This document shows positions 61,944-64,000 of a stretch of DNA of 64,000 nt, one piece after another. The stretch comes from Candidatus Kuenenia stuttgartensis (lineage in GTDB: Bacteria > Planctomycetota > Planctomycetia > Gemmatales > Gemmataceae): assembly GCA_945875585.1 (NCBI GenBank), contig CAMCLK010000024.1, positions 1 to 64,000 of the forward strand, given 5' to 3'. Under the pieces are notes generated by a model. That model worked only from the letters and a program-made list of their open reading frames with translations, did no database searches and was not told the DNA's origin. Numbering within the stretch: the first letter of the stretch is position 1; every line of letters begins with the position of its first letter. Both the position numbers and the translations under genes were made by a program.

Positions 61944-63218
61944 TCAGGCCTGTGGGCCCTTCCACTGCCTCAATCGAACCAACACTGGGAGCATGGCCAG
62001 AACCAGTAGCCCGCCTAGCACAAATGGCAAGGTTGGCCATGCTCGGTAAAGACCAAGACCTGCAACCGGACCTACAATGCGCGCCAAAGCCGAGCACGAC
62101 TGATTAACTCCCAGAATCTCTCCCTGACGGTTTGGATCGGCGCGCCGGCTGACCAGCGATTGCACCCCAGGGGTCAGCAATGCGAATCCTGCCACGGCGA
62201 GTGTGAGACTAGGAAATGCCGCGTAAAGGCATGCTGTCTGATCTCCCAGCACGGTAACCAAAGACAATCCAGCTACTCCCAGTCCCATCAGCACAATGCC
62301 TGCGCCCATGCCGGTGATTTCGTCAAACCGTTTGGCGAGGCCTCGGTAGGCGCCGTTCACCATGGCCAGAACAAAGCCCACGAAGGCGAAAACGAGGAAG
62401 TTGTTGCCTTCGCCAAAGCCCAGAAAATCGGAATTCACCAAAGCCAATGTCGATTCGAAGCCCGCGAAACCTAGGGTGGTGAGGAACGAGATGAAAATAA
62501 TCGGGCCAATGCCCTTATCGGCAAGAACTGAAACAAAGGCGCGCGTATCGAAAATACTGCGCGCGGCGCGGTGTCCACCCAAAACGCGTGTTTCGGGGAG
62601 TTTCAGCAGCGCGAAGAAAAACGCGGCTAACGACAACGCTGATGCCAACGCACCAGTCGCCCATGGGGTTTCAGGTGCAAACGTTTTGGCCGCGGCACCT
62701 AGCAATGGGCCAAATGTAAAGCCAATACCAAATGCAGCGCCGATAAGGGCCATACCCCCCCGGCGTTCTTCAGGGGTGGTGGAATCGGCAATCACCGCCT
62801 GGGCGGTGGAAATGGTGGCACCGGCGATACCTGCACCTGCACGTGAAACAAACAGCAAGATAAGCGCCATTTGTGCATGAGTTTCAGGATTCAGGCACGA
62901 GGCATAACCAAACAACCCATAGGCGCCTACCGAGCCAAGCAGGCCCAGCAACAAAACAGGCCGACGGCCAATGCCATCGGAAAGCCGTCCCCATGCTGGA
63001 GCAAACAAGAATTGCATCAGTGAGAACGACGACATCAGTAGACCAAGAACGATCCCAGCTGGAACGCTACCCGCTTCGGCACCCAGCACAGGTTTAACAA
63101 ACTTGTCGCCATAAAATGGCAGCAACGGCAACACGATGCCGAAGCCGAGTAGGTCGATGAACACGACCACGAAGACCAGTAATTTGGCGGCGCGGGAAAC
63201 AGGAGCAACTGACGGCAT
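61944..63218 (-). CDS. MFS transporter, TCR/Tet-type (drug or sugar export)
   Basis: A 424-residue 12-helix exporter. The start VFVVVFIDLLGFGIVLPLLPFY and the loop GRLSDGIGRRPVLLLG are hallmarks of the TetA/DHA1 subgroup, with LFVSRAGAGIAGAT in helix 4. The substrate could be a drug or a lipid-like compound. The lipase gene just downstream makes it possible that the two act on the same substance. Divergent from the exonuclease-like gene at 63350. Confidence 0.9.
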   Translation of the reverse strand: MPSVAPVSRAAKLLVFVVVFIDLLGFGIVLPLLPFYGDKFVKPVLGAEAGSVPAGIVLGLLMSSFSLMQFLFAPAWGRLSDGIGRRPVLLLGLLGSVGAYGLFGYASCLNPETHAQMALILLFVSRAGAGIAGATISTAQAVIADSTTPEERRGGMALIGAAFGIGFTFGPLLGAAAKTFAPETPWATGALASALSLAAFFFALLKLPETRVLGGHRAARSIFDTRAFVSVLADKGIGPIIFISFLTTLGFAGFESTLALVNSDFLGFGEGNNFLVFAFVGFVLAMVNGAYRGLAKRFDEITGMGAGIVLMGLGVAGLSLVTVLGDQTACLYAAFPSLTLAVAGFALLTPGVQSLVSRRADPNRQGEILGVNQSCSALARIVGPVAGLGLYRAWPTLPFVLGGLLVLAMLPVLVRLRQWKGPQA

Positions 63219-63349
63219 GCGAAAACCTCGGTGGATGAGAATGTTGTAGCGGACGGCGGCAAATTGACATGAGGCATCAGCCTTGCCTCTCTCTGTTCAT
63301 CTGTACAATACGACGCATATTGTCTCATAGATTCCCGAGAGGATGACAC

Positions 63350-64000
63350 ATGGCCAGCACAGCTTCGGTTGAAGAAATCCCTGTTGGCTGGCTTGTCTTT
63401 GACGTGGAAAGCGTGGTTGACGCAACACTTTTAGCCAATGTCATGCACAAGGGAGCATCTCCTGAAGAGGCAATGATTCTTGAAACCGAAAGGGCACTGA
63501 AAAAAAGCGGCGGCGAATCCACTTTCATTGCCCACACCTTCCACAAACCAGTGGCTATCTGTGTTTTGAGCGTTGGAACCGACCATGTGCTCCGCAAAAT
63601 CACATGCCTCGATGCTCCACAATTTCGTTCTCACGTCATGGTCGACCAGTTCTGGCGCGGCGTGTGTGCCAAGCCTCATGCGGCGCTGGTTACATTCAAT
63701 GGCCGCGGTTTCGACCTTCCTTTGCTGGAATTGGCGGCGTTCGATCAAGGCCTTGATATCAGCAAATATTGGCCAAAACGGGCCAGATTCAAGCCGCAGT
63801 ACCACCTCGACCTGCAGGAAGAACTCAGCAACTACGGCGCCTCGCGCCTTTATGGCGGTTTGAACATGCTTGCCAAGCGACTTGGCTTGCCTGGAAAACA
63901 AGGCGTGAAGGGCGACGATGTTGCGGCGCTTTATGAAGCAGGTCGTATCGACCGCGTGAGCGGTTACTGCATTTGCGACACGCTCGACACTTATTTTGTG
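63350..64000 (+). CDS. PolB-like 3'-5' exonuclease (DEDD type), 3' end outside window
   Basis: 217 codons are visible before the window ends. The start GWLVFDVESVVD has the first metal-binding Asp and Glu of a DEDD exonuclease (Exo I). LVTFNGRGFDLPLLEL gives Exo II. GVKGDDVAALYEAG and YCICDTLDTYFV near the edge fit the Exo III region. The pattern corresponds to the predicted PolB-related exonuclease family (PF10108). GAGAGG about 7 nt upstream supports ATG 63350. Its role is probably DNA end processing or repair, an inference. Confidence 0.85.
   Translation, partial: MASTASVEEIPVGWLVFDVESVVDATLLANVMHKGASPEEAMILETERALKKSGGESTFIAHTFHKPVAICVLSVGTDHVLRKITCLDAPQFRSHVMVDQFWRGVCAKPHAALVTFNGRGFDLPLLELAAFDQGLDISKYWPKRARFKPQYHLDLQEELSNYGASRLYGGLNMLAKRLGLPGKQGVKGDDVAALYEAGRIDRVSGYCICDTLDTYFV

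Overview
The window is a 64 kb chromosomal segment from a member of the Planctomycetota, probably close to the Gemmataceae-type lineages, although the sequence alone cannot fix the genus. The evidence is the gene mix: a PSD1/DUF1549-DUF1553 cytochrome protein next to a DUF1501 protein, secreted sulfatases and Gfo/Idh/MocA oxidoreductases with Tat leaders, an ECF sigma factor paired with a zinc-finger/Ser-Thr kinase/repeat-domain receptor, an Lpg1974-type outer-membrane protein, MoxR-DUF58, and an Ala/Lys-rich histone-like protein. Housekeeping genes (purB, argG, aspS, clpX, tsaE, galE, hemW) are scattered among them, as is usual in this phylum. No rRNA, tRNA, CRISPR array, prophage or complete insertion sequence was found.

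Layout. Positions 1-218 hold the 5' part of an IS200-type transposase running off the left edge. Positions 281-4803 are a tightly overlapping minus-strand operon: MazG-like protein, large membrane protein, ABC ATPase, GalE. Positions 4888-8915 carry a sugar isomerase-like protein, TsaE, and a ligase-associated exonuclease with an ATP-dependent DNA ligase. Positions 8909-12588 carry MoxR-DUF58, an ADP-ribosylglycohydrolase and a small secreted protein. Positions 12788-15711 hold purB and an M20 amidohydrolase. Positions 15737-18580 hold the sigma factor/kinase pair. Positions 18878-28595 contain HdeD-like, JAMM peptidase, argG, a split HTH-PTS EIIA gene, a CinA-like/nucleotidyltransferase fusion, FluC, a renalase-like flavoprotein, aspS and a two-component system.

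Positions 29267-36103 encode a DAB-type inorganic-carbon accumulation system (DabA with all four expected zinc ligands, and DabB) followed by a SulP anion transporter. Positions 36308-44196 carry an SDR, HemW, an outer-membrane protein, a lipoprotein hydrolase, a YedK/HMCES-type protein, the histone-like fusion protein and ApbE. Positions 44284-59051 are a long plus-strand block that looks like one catabolic programme for a sulfated or acidic glycan. It holds an FGE-fold protein, an oxidoreductase, the PSD1 and DUF1501 proteins, a sulfatase, a beta-helix protein, an enolase-superfamily sugar-acid dehydratase, a DHDPS-like aldolase, an MFS carrier and a ceramidase-like hydrolase. The right end holds clpX, a SHOCT protein, an MFS/lipase pair and a PolB-like exonuclease cut by the window edge.

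The most unusual items are these. A protein fuses the DNA-binding DUF4096 domain of an IS5-type transposase to a 120-residue histone-H1-like tail (42297-42962), with its own promoter and terminator. An HTH-EIIA gene is interrupted by one in-frame TAA (21308-22012). A protein joins a CinA-like domain to an NMNAT-like domain (22009-23109). A bicarbonate-accumulating DAB operon appears in what otherwise reads as a heterotroph.
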